A stretch of 64,000 nt of DNA from Lithodes maja (lineage: Eukaryota; Arthropoda; Malacostraca; Decapoda; Lithodidae), in contig JBAKBP010000678.1 of assembly GCA_037953745.1 (NCBI GenBank), positions 186,001 through 250,000 on the forward strand, written 5' to 3'. The notes beneath the pieces are model-generated. The model was not told where the DNA came from, ran no database searches, and saw only the letters and a list, made by a program, of their open reading frames with translations. Below are positions 1 to 9,863 of the stretch, piece by piece. The position numbers were made by a program, and so were the translations under genes. Positions within the stretch are counted from its first letter, which is position 1. Every line of letters starts with the position of its first letter.

Positions 1-75
1 TGGACAAAAGTATCATTGCATTTCCGCGGTAAAATTTGAAGCGACGTCGGCTATATACTACCTCATAGCCGTATA
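1..75. other. Spacer left of DIRS A1
   Basis: AT-rich sequence with no reading frame. It ends in GTATA directly before the left end of DIRS A1. Read with the right flank (8555 onward, TATATTC), it gives an insertion site with no target duplication. Confidence 0.5.
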
Positions 76-93
76 TTTATTAGTGGCCCCTCC

Positions 94-383
94 ATCATTG
101 ACGAACATGCCTATTACATAAGGCACCCTCTTCAAACACCCATCCGCCGTAGTTTGAATCTACCGCGCAGAGCATTTAAAATTTGAGGAGCCTTCATCAT
201 GAGCGCACGCGACCTCACTCATGGCTTCAGTCATTATGAATTGGGTTCTCACTACGAAAAACTTCGTAAAAAATAAAAACAAAAAGAAAATAAGAATAAC
301 TATTCAATAAGCTTTCCATAATATCGTGGATGTACTTGTGTGGATCTTTGACCAGACGCTGACTCAGGCGTCATTCTTCCTTC
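94..383 (+). repeat. Left inverted terminal repeat of DIRS A1
   Basis: About 290 bp that recurs in reverse complement at 8204-8494 with few differences. The outermost 18 bp (76-93) are not in the right ITR but are mirrored in the ICR, which is the split-ITR arrangement of DIRS1 elements. It ends next to GCGTCATTCTTCC. Confidence 0.93.
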
Positions 384-2184
384 TCTGCTCTGTGCTCAGC
401 CTGCCCGGACGTGTCTCCCCACGCTCCGCTGGTTCCGCATTTGCTGCATCCCTAGTGAGTTTTTTCTCATTTGTTTACTCCGGGATGTATCGAGTAAGGT
501 TAGGATATGCGTAGCAGGAGTGTCCTGGGCTGGTTGCCCGCAGTGCAGTGTATTTTGGGTCGTGTGTTTGGGGCGTCTATTTCGGATGTACCCTCGTGGT
601 CCTGTTGTGGACATGTGAACTTTTTCACAGTTAGTTAGCTTGTGATGCAGGCGGCTTTCATTACGCGTTTTTATCGCTGCCTTTTATCTTTCTGATGAGG
701 TAGTGTTGCTTTGCTGACGTTCCCAGCGTATTTTTCTTCACTTAGTGAAGTTTTTTCTGGGTCCCGAGTCAGTCTTCCCTTCGCCGGAAGTTTTTGCTAC
801 AGTGGTGTGTTGGTGGTGGTTCCTGTTGTGATATAATTCAGTGCTTTTTGTTTATATTCCGACATGTTATCTTTTCCGTCTGCCTAGGCCTAGCCAGCCT
901 CTTGTAGCTTTGCCACATGTACAAGTGTTATTGATTTATATTATAAATATGTACTACTGTGTCATGTGTGTCCTGGTTTAGTTGTGTTTTGGCTAATTCC
1001 ATGGACTATTTTTGTTTCCTGGATTAGTTGTGTATTGGCTAATTCCACGGACTATTTGTGGGCCCGGGGTTAGTTGTGTTTTGGCTAACTCTTCGGTCCT
1101 ATGTGGCGTTCAGATGGTATCTGGATGAGGTGGGTTGTTTCCCGGCGGGTTTTTCTCGGTTTCACCATGAAAAACCCGGCTGGGTGCCAAGTTTTTGTCC
1201 ACACGTGGTTTCAAAAACAGGCTTGTTTCCCCGGCGAGTAGGTGTCTGTGGCTCCCCAGGACTGCGTCTCTGTGGTGGTGCCTGTTTCAGGCTCCCTATG
1301 ATTCCCGGCGGAATGGCTGTACCCATCTAACAGTGTTCATGCGGACACGTGTTGTGAAGTTGTTTTCCCCGGTTTTGCAAAACCAGGAAAAAACCTAGCT
1401 GTTGTTGTTTGGTTTTCCTCCCCGGCGATCTTTTTCAAAGAAGTGGGGACAGGAACAATTGGGGTTAACTTTTAACATCTTGCACACCCGGCGGGTGCAC
1501 CTTGGAAGGGTGGGATGAACGAATTGGTAATTCAGTTTAGTTAACCGGACAATTAAGGGATACTTTTTGTATCGCCACCTTCAACATTCGGCGATTGAGG
1601 GCTCAATTGGGGTTAACTTTTTTAATAAAAACTTACTTTTACACCCGGCGGGTGCTCCTTGGTAGGGTGGAATAACGAATTTACAATTCGGTTTAGTTGA
1701 CCAAGACAATTGAGGGATACATTTGTGTATCGCCGCCTTCAACGTACGGCGATCCTAAGACAATTCTTTAGAAGTCAGATCTCGTATTTTGTCAGCCTTC
1801 CCAGTTTTTGATCTGCGAGATAATTCAGGGGCCGGCGTCTTTTTGGGGGGTTGTTTTGCCAAAATTGAATCTTGAATCAGACACCACCGGAAAGACTATT
1901 TCAATTATAAACAACATGCTGGTTTTTTATATTGTGTCAGAGGGTATTCTTAAATCTCTAGGACAAGTTCAGACATTCTGATATCTTTACATAGGAACCC
2001 CACCGCGTAGCGAGCTGTGATCGTAGAGTATTACGTCTCGTTACCCGGCGGGTTATTAACACTTGTGTGCGAACATGTTGGGTTAACCTTATGAGCATTA
2101 ATTCCTGGAAATTTTCTTTTTCTCCAGAGCTGGGCCCCGGCGAGTCTTTAGAGAACCTGGAGTAGTTTCCCACCAGTCTCTGTC
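384..2184 (+). other. DIRS A1 leader region
   Basis: A long non-coding leader between the left ITR and gag. The short frames in it are not conserved in A2 or B. It is rich in CCGGCGGG-type motifs and holds a tandem repeat at 1456-1755. The last 15 bases before the gag ATG (CCAGTCTCTGTC and neighbours) are shared with A2 and B, which supports the start at 2185. Confidence 0.6.
1456..1755 (+). repeat. Tandem repeat, 2 units of ~157 bp, DIRS A1 leader
   Basis: Two diverged units begin with CAATTGGGGTTAAC at 1456 and 1613. Each contains ACCCGGCGGGTGC, a GGGTGG box and a GTATCGCC..TTCAAC box. The A2 leader has three units of the same repeat (59617-60055, reverse strand), so unit number varies between copies. 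Confidence 0.8.
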
Positions 2185-4828
2185 ATGGCTACCTTTGCCT
2201 CGGTTTTTGCTTTATGCATTACACCCTCCTGTTTAGGTATCCCTATTTTTGCGCACACCCTTTGTATAAAATGTGTTAAATGTCTAGACCGCTCAAGGGG
2301 TCTGTGGGTGATGCAAAACTGTACCTATTGCTCGCAACTCAGCGTTAAAGTTTTACAAGACAATGATAAGACAGCAGCGGTCGCCTTAAGGGAGGTCAGG
2401 CAGCAAATGACTACTTATACTACTACTGTAGCTCATAAGTCACTTCAATGCGATAACGTCCCGCTTTGGGATAAGTTACTAATTGAGCACCCTCCCATTA
2501 AACGTCCCTCTAGAGTAACTGTTCGTAAACCGGCGGAGACTGGACAGGGTTCTATACTTGCTCCAGCCCCAGGCACATCTAAGCGACAGCGAGAACCGAC
2601 GCCCCCGGTGGCAGCCTCCTCGTCACGGGCGAGATCTAGGTCCACGTCCCCGCTTAGACAGCATCCGCCGAGTCGCTCTACTTCACCAACGAGCAAGAAG
2701 AGTAAGACGGAGGGGTCAACAAGTGGATATAGCGAGAAATCTTCTAAATCCAAGAGCAGTTCGCGGTCGCACCGTAGCCACAAGTCTTCCCGAAAGGACT
2801 CACATGATCGAAAGGCCTTCCGGCGTTCACCGGAGTCTAGTGCCTCTCATCATACCTCTACCCCCGACAGAGCTAGTGTTCAATCTCATGGAGATAGTTT
2901 AGTACCAGTACCAAAAGACAGTTTACCACTTAGTATTTTAACCCTAGAATTGGAAAGTTCAGTGGACAGTGATCGTCCACTGGCAGAGTCAAGTGGGAGC
3001 TCCATGATTGAGGGTATTTCGGACTCCCAAGGGAGTGCAGGCCAAGGCCTGGGTGTTTGGCGGTATTCTCAACCTCTGGCTCAAACTATACAAACAGTGG
3101 CTGAGGTCCACCGGGACGTGGCGATCCCATCATCTATTCCTGACTTGTCTTGGCAACAAGATGGGACTCCGGCTTCGGCGGAATCCTCATGGTGAGCCGG
3201 ATGACAAAGACGAGGTATCTATCATCTCAGATATGGAAGTGCAAGAGTCAGGTTCAGTTTTAGACGCCGCACAGGATCGTAATGATTCACCTTTGAGTTC
3301 ATCATCGAAGAAATTTGTCACAGCAGAGGAAATAGATGGGCTGCTGGTTAATGCTCTCACTAAATTTTTTGGCCAACAGCCAGAGACTCCTACAGTGGAC
3401 CTGGGAGCTCCTAGGACAAGTTCTAATGTCCGGCCTCTGATGACTTCTATTGCCTTGACTCAGATCCCTCACCCTCCCTCTATATCACCATCGGTGGTCA
3501 CTAGGCCTGCTACGGCGGCACTGACTACTTCTAATGTCAGGGTTATAACGGATGTCAATCCGCCCCCTTTAGATAAAGCACCTATGAAAAAGGTAGCTCT
3601 GCCCTTACTGTATGGCCCAGATTAGTCATGGGTTCACTTGATCCCCACTAAACCAGAGGTCGCTCAACCTACCTTGTCAGGGGAACTTCCAGTGCCACGA
3701 GAGTGGGTAATACAAGGCAATAAATCTAAAAAATTACGGGCCTTGGATACTTTGGGGAATGTACTAGATGTTAATGTTAAGGCCATTCCTAACTATTATC
3801 ACCAGGACTATTTTGTTTATACTGCTAAACCTGCCCTGCCCCCTGCCTCAGCTTCGAGACTGTTTTCTGACTGGTCCAAACAGGATGGTTTTAATGACAT
3901 AAAGACACTGTCAGCTCCCACACCAGAACTCGATTTGCGAACTGTCACAGACTCAGCCGCTAATCCAGTGTTGAAGGTGGGGCAGTTGGGTCCGGGACCT
4001 TGGGTGGAATGGGAGACGGAGGCTCAGAACTTTGCGACCACCTTCACCTCAAAATCTTCCCACCAGATCCCTCAGGATAGTCATTCTTGGTTCTCTATGC
4101 CAGTGTGTTCTGCCGGCGGAGTCCCTTCGGCTTTGTTTGATTTCTTAGCTGCCCCCAAAATCAATTTATGTGAACTCAAGGACCCTTTCACTACCCCTAC
4201 CCCAACTCACCTAGACCGAGAATTTAGGCTACGGGGGAAAGCATTTAGACTTTTTTCACAGTACATTGTGACGCAACAGGTCGCTAAATCGATGCTCCGG
4301 TCCACTCAGGCAATCGCAGACGCGGATGCCAGAAGATCGGTTGAACTGTCTCGGCGACTGCTCCTTCAGTCGTCAATTCAGTCATTGGGTGACATACGCA
4401 CCGCCTTGCTTGAGGCGGTGCGAGCTCGACAAGATCTCAGGATGTCCTTGGTACGGAAGCTTCCTGATCGTATTGCGAATCAGGTGGTCATGTCACCAGT
4501 GCTCACTCCCTCTTTAATGTCCCCTGAGGTGTGGAGAACAGTTTTTAATATGGCTCAGACCTTTAAACAGAGTCCCGCCCCTTCTAAGAAACCTGCCTTT
4601 AACTTCCCCAAACCCAAGCCAGTCGCAAAAGCACAGCCGGGGGGATCTAAGCCCTTTCATCTACCTAAGTCCTCCTCCCCTCAAGGTCAGTACAGGTATA
4701 GACAGGGTAAGTTTACAGGTCAGAAAGGACGAGGCTATAATAAACCAGGTCAGGGCCCGTCTTCTGCCAACGCCAGCCAGCCGGCGAAGCGTCCACCACC
4801 ACCACCTCCACCACCATCAAAAAACTAA
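2185..4828 (+). pseudogene. Gag-like protein of DIRS A1 (frameshift and stop)
   Basis: ORF1 of the element, likely the structural nucleic-acid-binding protein. It is one long gene read in three pieces: 2185 to about 3190 in one frame, then about 3190-3625 and 3626-4828 in the next. Compared with A2, a 1-base loss near 3187 shifts the frame, and TAG at 3623-3625 replaces a Glu codon. The N-terminus has a Cys cluster (CIKCVKC then CTYC, residues about 31-52). Residues about 140-225 are Arg/Ser-rich. The C-terminal half has a conserved Leu/Arg-rich segment (RSVELSRRLLLQ) and ends in a Pro run before SKN and TAA. The stop overlaps the next start as TAATG at 4826-4830. The Gag assignment rests on position; I know no enzyme signature in it. 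Confidence 0.82.
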
Positions 4829-6513
4829 TGTCTCTCTCATTCCCGGGGCCGGTCTCAAGGCGAGTGGATCCGAGGGTAGTACAGCCGGCGAACCCTTGTC
4901 TGCTAACTGGGTCGTTCCGAACGTGTCACCAAGCATGGCCGTTAAACACTTGGGCAAGGATGGTGGCACGCAAAGGCATCACTTGGCAGTGGCTCCGGCG
5001 ACCTCGCTTACGTCAGCCAACAACGGCGAATCTAGTTTCTTTAGAGGTGAAGTCACTGGTCAAGGAAATGATTGCCAAGAATGTCATCATCCCGGTCCCT
5101 CAAAATTACCCAGTCTTCACATCCAAGCTATTTTTGGTTCCCAAAAGGGACAGTGTTCAGATGAGACCCGTCGTAGACCTGTCGTATCTGAACCTTCATA
5201 TTCACAACGAGTCATTCTGGATGTTAACAGTGCACCAAATCAGGCTAACACTTCCGCCGGGAGGTTGGATGTGTTCCTTAGACCTGACAGACGCTTATTG
5301 GCACGTCTCGGTAAACAAAAGATTTCAAAGATTCCTGGCCTTACGGATCAGGGATCAAACTTATGTTTTTCAAAGGATGCCATTCGGTTTGAACCTGGCA
5401 CCTCGCTTATTCACGAAATTAGTCCGGCAAGCACTGATGCCATTGTTAAAACAAGGGATCAGGATTTTGTGGTACCTAGACGACTGGCTGAGAATCTGGG
5501 AGTCTCTGGTCGGCTCTCTCAACTGGATTCAACTAACTGTAATGTTGGGCCGGTTGAAAGTAAAGCGCTTAATATTGGAGGGCAACAAATATTTTCCACT
5601 ATTACCGGCGGAAATATTATGGCCCATACCAAAATTAATCCACACCTTACTAGCGGTCTGGGCGAAGCGGGAAATGTTGCACTCAATAATGTCATGGACC
5701 TCTCCTCCGCCGACGGTATGGGTAGACACGGATGCATCAGGAACGATAGGTTGGGGTTTTCAGTCAAACCAAGGGCACCAGGGTCAAGGGCTTTGGTCCC
5801 ATTTAGAAATCTCTCACATCAATGTCAAAGAATTACTAGTCCCCTTATATTTCCTTCAGGCTCACGGCTCTACTTTACGGGGCAAGTCGGTGGCCTTCAG
5901 AATGGACAATCTGAATGCAGTTCACTGTATTCAGAAACAAGGGTCAACGAGGTCTCGGACGTTGCTAAACGTGTCAGAAGAGATTTTTATTCTAGCCAAC
6001 AGGCTGGACATTCATCTTCATGCATCTTATCTCCCAGGCGTAGCAAACGTCTGGGCAGACGCTCTGTCTCGGAGACAGAGCACAACAGTAGAATGGGCGC
6101 TCAAGCAACCCATTTTCAACCCAATGATTGCAGAGCTTTACCATCCACAAGTGGATCTGTTCGCATCCGAGGAGACTCACAAACTCCCACTGTACCTCAC
6201 CCGCCGGACGATAACGCCGGCAGGGGGGCCAGACGCCCTGGTGACAGACTGGAACAGGTGGAGTTCCATCTATCTGTTTCCGCCGCCAGACGCGTCTCTA
6301 ATGTGCCATGTAGTAAACAAACTACGGGATTATCGGGGCTTAGTCTCGATAATCGCGCCCCTGTGGCCGGCGCAGTTGTGGTACCAGCAATTGAAAACGT
6401 GGTGCCCGCACCCGGTGTCGCTCCCGGTCGGGTGTTTCCACTTAGACACGATTGGCAACCTAGCGACCTCGCTGACTTTTGCATTATGGACATTCAGGAG
6501 GCCAAGTGGCTAG
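4828..6513 (+). CDS. Reverse transcriptase/RNase H of DIRS A1 (internally deleted)
   Basis: The pol-type gene that would copy element RNA into DNA. RT motifs are present: LFLVPKRDS with MRPVVDLSYLN, motif A CSLDLTDAYWHV, motif B MPFGLNLAPRLFTKL and motif C WYLDDW. RNase H follows with WVDTDASGTIGWGF, KELLVPL, FRMDNLNAV and VWADALSR, giving the D-E-D-D set. A tail (VDLFAS..., YLFPPPD, IAPLWPAQLW) is the segment often found after RNase H in DIRS proteins and sometimes proposed to be methyltransferase-like. At 5490/5491 the sequence jumps from YLDDWL to RIWESLVG: compared with A2, 79 codons (237 bp) are missing in frame, covering the palm end and thumb. The RT is therefore probably inactive. The ATG overlaps the gag stop, and the 3' end overlaps the recombinase gene. 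Confidence 0.88.
   Translation: MSLSFPGPVSRRVDPRVVQPANPCLLTGSFRTCHQAWPLNTWARMVARKGITWQWLRRPRLRQPTTANLVSLEVKSLVKEMIAKNVIIPVPQNYPVFTSKLFLVPKRDSVQMRPVVDLSYLNLHIHNESFWMLTVHQIRLTLPPGGWMCSLDLTDAYWHVSVNKRFQRFLALRIRDQTYVFQRMPFGLNLAPRLFTKLVRQALMPLLKQGIRILWYLDDWLRIWESLVGSLNWIQLTVMLGRLKVKRLILEGNKYFPLLPAEILWPIPKLIHTLLAVWAKREMLHSIMSWTSPPPTVWVDTDASGTIGWGFQSNQGHQGQGLWSHLEISHINVKELLVPLYFLQAHGSTLRGKSVAFRMDNLNAVHCIQKQGSTRSRTLLNVSEEIFILANRLDIHLHASYLPGVANVWADALSRRQSTTVEWALKQPIFNPMIAELYHPQVDLFASEETHKLPLYLTRRTITPAGGPDALVTDWNRWSSIYLFPPPDASLMCHVVNKLRDYRGLVSIIAPLWPAQLWYQQLKTWCPHPVSLPVGCFHLDTIGNLATSLTFALWTFRRPSG
4896..6485 (+). other. Open frame overlapping RT/RNase H and fused to recombinase (A1)
   Basis: In the frame of the recombinase gene, 530 codons upstream of MDIQEAKW are open from ATG 4896, overlapping RT/RNase H throughout. 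The translation is Ser/Arg/Gly-rich and matches no domain I know. The equivalent frame is open in A2 (52981 to 51509) and over long parts of B and C. In DIRS1 elements the RT and YR genes are known to overlap extensively, so this may be a real N-terminal extension or a by-product of codon bias. Confidence 0.45.
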
Positions 6514-7462
6514 CACCATATGGTAGAGATGTGACCAATAAATTATTGAATCAATATACTCAGTCTACAAAACGACAGTATCAATCACATTGGCAAGCCT
6601 TTACTTCTTGGATCCTTAGAACGGAACAGACTGTGCCCTCGGTGGCGTTAGTTTTTAATTATTTAAATTATCTATTTGAACAGAAACGTTTATCTGTGGT
6701 AACGTTAAAAAATCACTTAACAGCGATTAGAATACCATTTTGGGACCTTACCGGTCTCTCCATACCAGTTGCGGAGGAAACAGGTTTTATGAGGGCATGT
6801 TTTAAACTCCGCCCACCTCCCCGTCAGCTCATGCCTACTTGGTCTCTGGACAAAGCATTGTCATTACTTCACTCCCGTCTGTACCAAAATACTGCAGATT
6901 TTACATTACTCTTAAAAAAGGCTGTATTCCTTTTGGCTTTGGCCACCGGGAACAGAGTGTCTGAGCTGGCGGCGATGAGCAACACACCTAATTGCCTCAG
7001 GTTTGGTAGGCTTAATGAATGTATTCACATTGCACCTTCCCCAGGGTTTGTAGCCAAGAATGAGCACAGTGCACACATGTTTTCTGAGTTCACTGTGCCG
7101 GCGTTGAAAAGGGGAAAGGTGCACCATAATTTATGTCCAGTGCAGGCTCTAACCAAATATTTGAGAGTAGCTCCTCTAAACCCCCAGGGTGCTTTATTGG
7201 TAGCAAGTACGGGTAATCGCTTGCTCAAACGTAGATTGGCTTCTCTTTTATTAAGTCATTAAGGAGAGTAATCCCGGCGTTGTGGGTAGGGCCCACGATT
7301 TACGCAAATGGGCAACCTCTGCGTTTCCTGAAGAATTTTTCTGTGGAAGATATTACGTCCACACATTTGTGGGCCTCTAATCATACGTTTTTGACTCGAT
7401 ACCTGTCAGTAGCTCTAGACAAACCTTCCTTGCCATGTATAGCTTTAAGGCAGAGGGTCTAG
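6486..7462 (+). pseudogene. Tyrosine recombinase of DIRS A1 (frameshifted C-terminus)
   Basis: Lambda-integrase-type recombinase that would insert the circular DNA. The ATG at 6486 (MDIQEAKW) lies 28 bases inside the RT/RNase H gene in another frame. The core-binding region (SQSTKRQYQSHW-like, residues about 20-35) and the first catalytic Arg (TGNRVSELAAM) are intact. Near 7250-7262 the sequence is garbled (TTATTAAGTCATTAA) and a stop ends the frame at 7262. The H-x-x-R box (HDLRKW) and the region with the nucleophile (WASNHTFLTRYLSVAL) are still readable in other frames up to 7462. The same frame is open upstream to 4896, across nearly the whole RT gene (see the overlapping-frame entry). Confidence 0.85.
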
Positions 7463-8022
7463 GTGGCCCTTAAGTCACTTTTTGTTTTAATTTCAAGGAA
7501 AAGGGGGGGGGGGGGGTGCAGTCAGGGTAACATAGGACACCCTAGACCCCGCCGGAGTATAAGAGCTGTGATACTAGTTATGGGTATTGTTGATATGAAA
7601 ATTTCTCTGCACTATTCAGTGCATGAAATTGTGCTAGTACAATGATAGTACAAACAACAGTGTTGTTATAGTAGTTTAGCTGTGAAAGCAATTTAGTTTA
7701 AGCATTGGATATATTTTGCAAGATATTTCCACGAGTATTATGGGGTTATATGTGCACATGTAAACTTATAAGTTTTTATTTTTCACCACTTATGTTGAGT
7801 GGGGTGCCTTTTTAACTTACAGATCTGTTCACAGAGTCTCAAAGTTAACCTTTTGTATCAAGCAGGCTTCTTTGAAGCACGCCCCTGCTTGACCCCCTTT
7901 TGTATATATGGGCTGCGCCATTAAATATATTTTTCAAAGTAAGAATACTATGTGGTTGTTTGATTATCTGCTTTTCTAGAGTTATGATATGATTACGAAT
8001 GTCCCCCTCCAGTCTTAGAAAT
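7463..8022 (+). other. 3' region of DIRS A1 with poly(G) tract
   Basis: Non-coding DNA between the recombinase stop and the ICR. It holds a run of G at about 7503-7516 followed by GTGCAGTCAG, CACCCTAGACCCCGCCGG and AT-rich sequence. B (26050-26688) and A2 (49967-50542, reversed) have the same layout, including the G run, so it is a shared family feature. Confidence 0.6.
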
Positions 8023-8131
8023 CAGGCATGTTCGTCAATGATGGAGGGGCCACTAATAAATTATAGGTTTGACTCCTGTAAGGAGATAAAGAAAACCTAA
8101 TATTTAGTAGTGGCCCCGTAATCATTGACGA
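8023..8131 (+). repeat. Internal complementary region (ICR) of DIRS A1
   Basis: The left half (8023-8058) is the reverse complement of the outer left end of the element (76-112). The right half (8059-8131) is the reverse complement of the outer right end (8482-8554). Joined, they spell the circle junction ACCTATAA/TTTATTAG. In the DIRS1 model this region templates completion of the ends during circle formation. Confidence 0.92.
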
Positions 8132-8203
8132 CTGGGGCCCTCCCGACCATCCCCTACCCATTCGTTGATGTATTAAGGATTTTGGTTTACTTGATATGTC
8201 AGT

Positions 8204-8494
8204 GAAGGAAGAATGACGCCTGAGTCAGCGTCTGGTCAAAGATCCACACAAGTACATCCACGATATTATGGAAAGCTTATTGAATAGTTATTCTTATTTT
8301 CTTTTTGTTTTTATTTTTTATGAAGTTTTTTCGTAGTGAGAACCCAATTCATAATGACTGAAGCCATGAGTGAGGTCGTGTGCGCTCATGATGAAGGCTC
8401 CTCAAATTTTAAATGCTCTGCGCGGTAGATTCAAACTACGGCGGATGAGTGTTTGAAGAGGGTGCCTTATGTAATAGGCATGTTCGTCAATGAT
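8204..8494 (-). repeat. Right inverted terminal repeat of DIRS A1
   Basis: Reverse complement of 94-383. It is followed by a 60 bp right-end extension (8495-8554) holding ACTACTAAATATTAGG and the stem AGGTTT...AAACCT in reverse. That extension is absent from the left end and mirrored only in the ICR. Confidence 0.93.
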
Positions 8495-8554
8495 TACGGG
8501 GCCACTACTAAATATTAGGTTTTCTTTATCTCCATACAGGAGTCACACCTATAA

Positions 8555-8950
8555 TATATTCTTCAAATGCAACAAATAACAACTTTAGCAAATAGACTAG
8601 GGTCCTGTCACACTATATATGTCTATGTTTATCCATGTCACTTTACATTTTCGGTGGAAAACGCAATATACCGATCCTGTTAGAAGACCATATTTAGGCT
8701 AGGGAGACGGTACACAGGAGTGACGAGTCATTGAGTGATGTCACAGAGGCCCAAACAAGTGACTGTCGTGGTTCCAATACTACCGCCATGCGCCTACCTC
8801 CTCATGGTACTATACCGTGGATAGACCAGCCCATCTCCCTGCTGATGTTAGTGGATCGACATGGTATGAGGTTTTTCTTTTTCGTTTTGTTTACCCTTCT
8901 CTCGACATTTTCTCTCTTTCGTTGTTCTTCCGTTTTCTTCGGTTTGGTGT
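8555..8950. other. Spacer between DIRS A1 and a retroelement fragment
   Basis: No supported gene. The first bases (TATATTCTTC) are the right side of the A1 insertion site. The rest is mixed-composition sequence without recognisable repeats. Confidence 0.4.
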
Positions 8951-9175
8951 GAGGCCTTTTGTTATAGCTTTTCTTCCTCTCGACGTTTTCTCTTTCGTGG
9001 TTCTTCCGTTTTCTTCCTCTTCGTTTTGGGGAATGACTTTTATTTTTTCCTCCTCTGGGCTTCGATTTTTGCTCCTCAGGGTATCTTTGTTCATTTCATT
9101 TTCTGGGTATTATACTTCCCTCCCCATTATAGTAGGCACATCCTCGTGCCTCAAGGGTGGAGTAAGTAGAGTTTT
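8951..9175 (-). pseudogene. Fragment of a retroelement ORF (STLEARG family)
   Basis: Read on the minus strand, 9105-9170 encodes STLEARGCAYYNGEGS. This closely matches FTLEARGRAYNEGEGS in the frame at 62486-63151, and both continue into a Lys/Glu/Arg-rich, Pro-poor tail. The two regions share DNA as well (CTCAAGGGTG.AGTAA near 9150 and 62670). I cannot name the family. An ORF1-like or other element-encoded protein is likely because the sequence is dispersed. This copy is short and broken. Confidence 0.4.
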
Positions 9176-9178
9176 CGT

Positions 9179-9260
9179 CAGGGGCGGACTGGCCCGCCGG
9201 GAAACCGGGAAAATTCCCGGTGGGCCCCCAGAGTAATTTCCCAGTGGGCCCCTGTGATGC
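9179..9260 (+). mobile_element. hAT-like element terminus
   Basis: CAGGGGCGGACTGG at 9179-9192 followed by GGCCC/GGGCCC-rich palindromic sequence resembles hAT-family terminal inverted repeats and their MITEs. A related end (CAGTGACGGACTGG, reversed) is at 29791-29804. I could not define the other end or an 8 bp target duplication here. Confidence 0.35.
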
Positions 9261-9716
9261 CCCCCCTTTTTTTTTACTAGTAGTATTTAAGGGATGAGGT
9301 CACTAAGAACGGAACCTTTTAACCTGTCATAGACCTATTTTACTGTTAGGCGATCAGAACAGAGGCATTATTTCAGCTAATCTGAATATAATAGGCCTAG
9401 TATAATTTAATTATAATAGCATGAACATTTATAGGCCTATCATAATTCACAGCCTGTTATAATTTTACTGTATATCATTATATGCTTTATTTATTTATTA
9501 TAACCTAAACAATAGTATGTGCATGTTACATGTAGATTACAGATAGGCCTACCAAATACCTGTAATTACTTTTGTTTACAAATACACCTAGGCTAATAAA
9601 TTAGTGGTATTTGTCAGGAAGAGGCTCACATCGTTAATAGGCAACTGGTTATTTTCATCCCACACTTTCAGAACACTCACACACACACATGTCCTTCAAT
9701 TTTATAGATATTCTTA
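9261..9716. other. AT-rich spacer
   Basis: No gene seen. It contains several TAGGCCTA palindromes, a short (CA)n run near 9681 and otherwise AT-rich unique-looking sequence. It may belong to the hAT-like unit beginning at 9179. Confidence 0.4.
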
Positions 9717-9863
9717 TTAACCCTTTCACGCATTTATGACGCAGAGGTTGCCAGATTAGCAATAAGAAATAGAGTTCTCTCACTCTTATAATTACCTCTC
9801 CAAAATATAGGTTTGATTCCCGAAGGGAAGTAGAGAAAACCTAATATTTAGTAGGGCCCCGTA

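Larger units (their letters stand above)
76..8554 (+). mobile_element. DIRS1-like retrotransposon, copy A1
   Basis: A nearly complete tyrosine-recombinase retrotransposon of about 8.5 kb. In order it has a left ITR, a 1.8 kb leader with tandem repeats, a Gag-like gene, an RT/RNase H gene, a tyrosine recombinase gene, a G-rich 3' region, the ICR and a right ITR. The ends are TTTATTAGTGG and ACCTATAA, and the same two ends are joined head to tail, in reverse complement, inside the ICR. That is the expected layout of the DIRS1 circular intermediate. There is no LTR and no target duplication. Gag has a frameshift and a stop, RT has a 79-codon in-frame deletion, and the recombinase C-terminus is frameshifted, so this copy is not autonomous. 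Its closest relative here is A2 (49434-61411). Confidence 0.93.

Noticed and set aside
1456..1755. CRISPR-like spaced repeats
   Set aside because: Only two or three long diverged units, no short identical repeats with unique spacers, and a eukaryotic retroelement context.
2445..2783. Antisense frames across DIRS gag (also 58581-58919)
   Set aside because: They occur in both A copies because the gag DNA is shared; low-complexity antisense of the Arg/Ser-rich region.
8059..8100. Bacterial-type terminator hairpin
   Set aside because: The stem is in the DIRS terminus, repeated at the ICR and right end of every copy; a role in element replication is far more likely.
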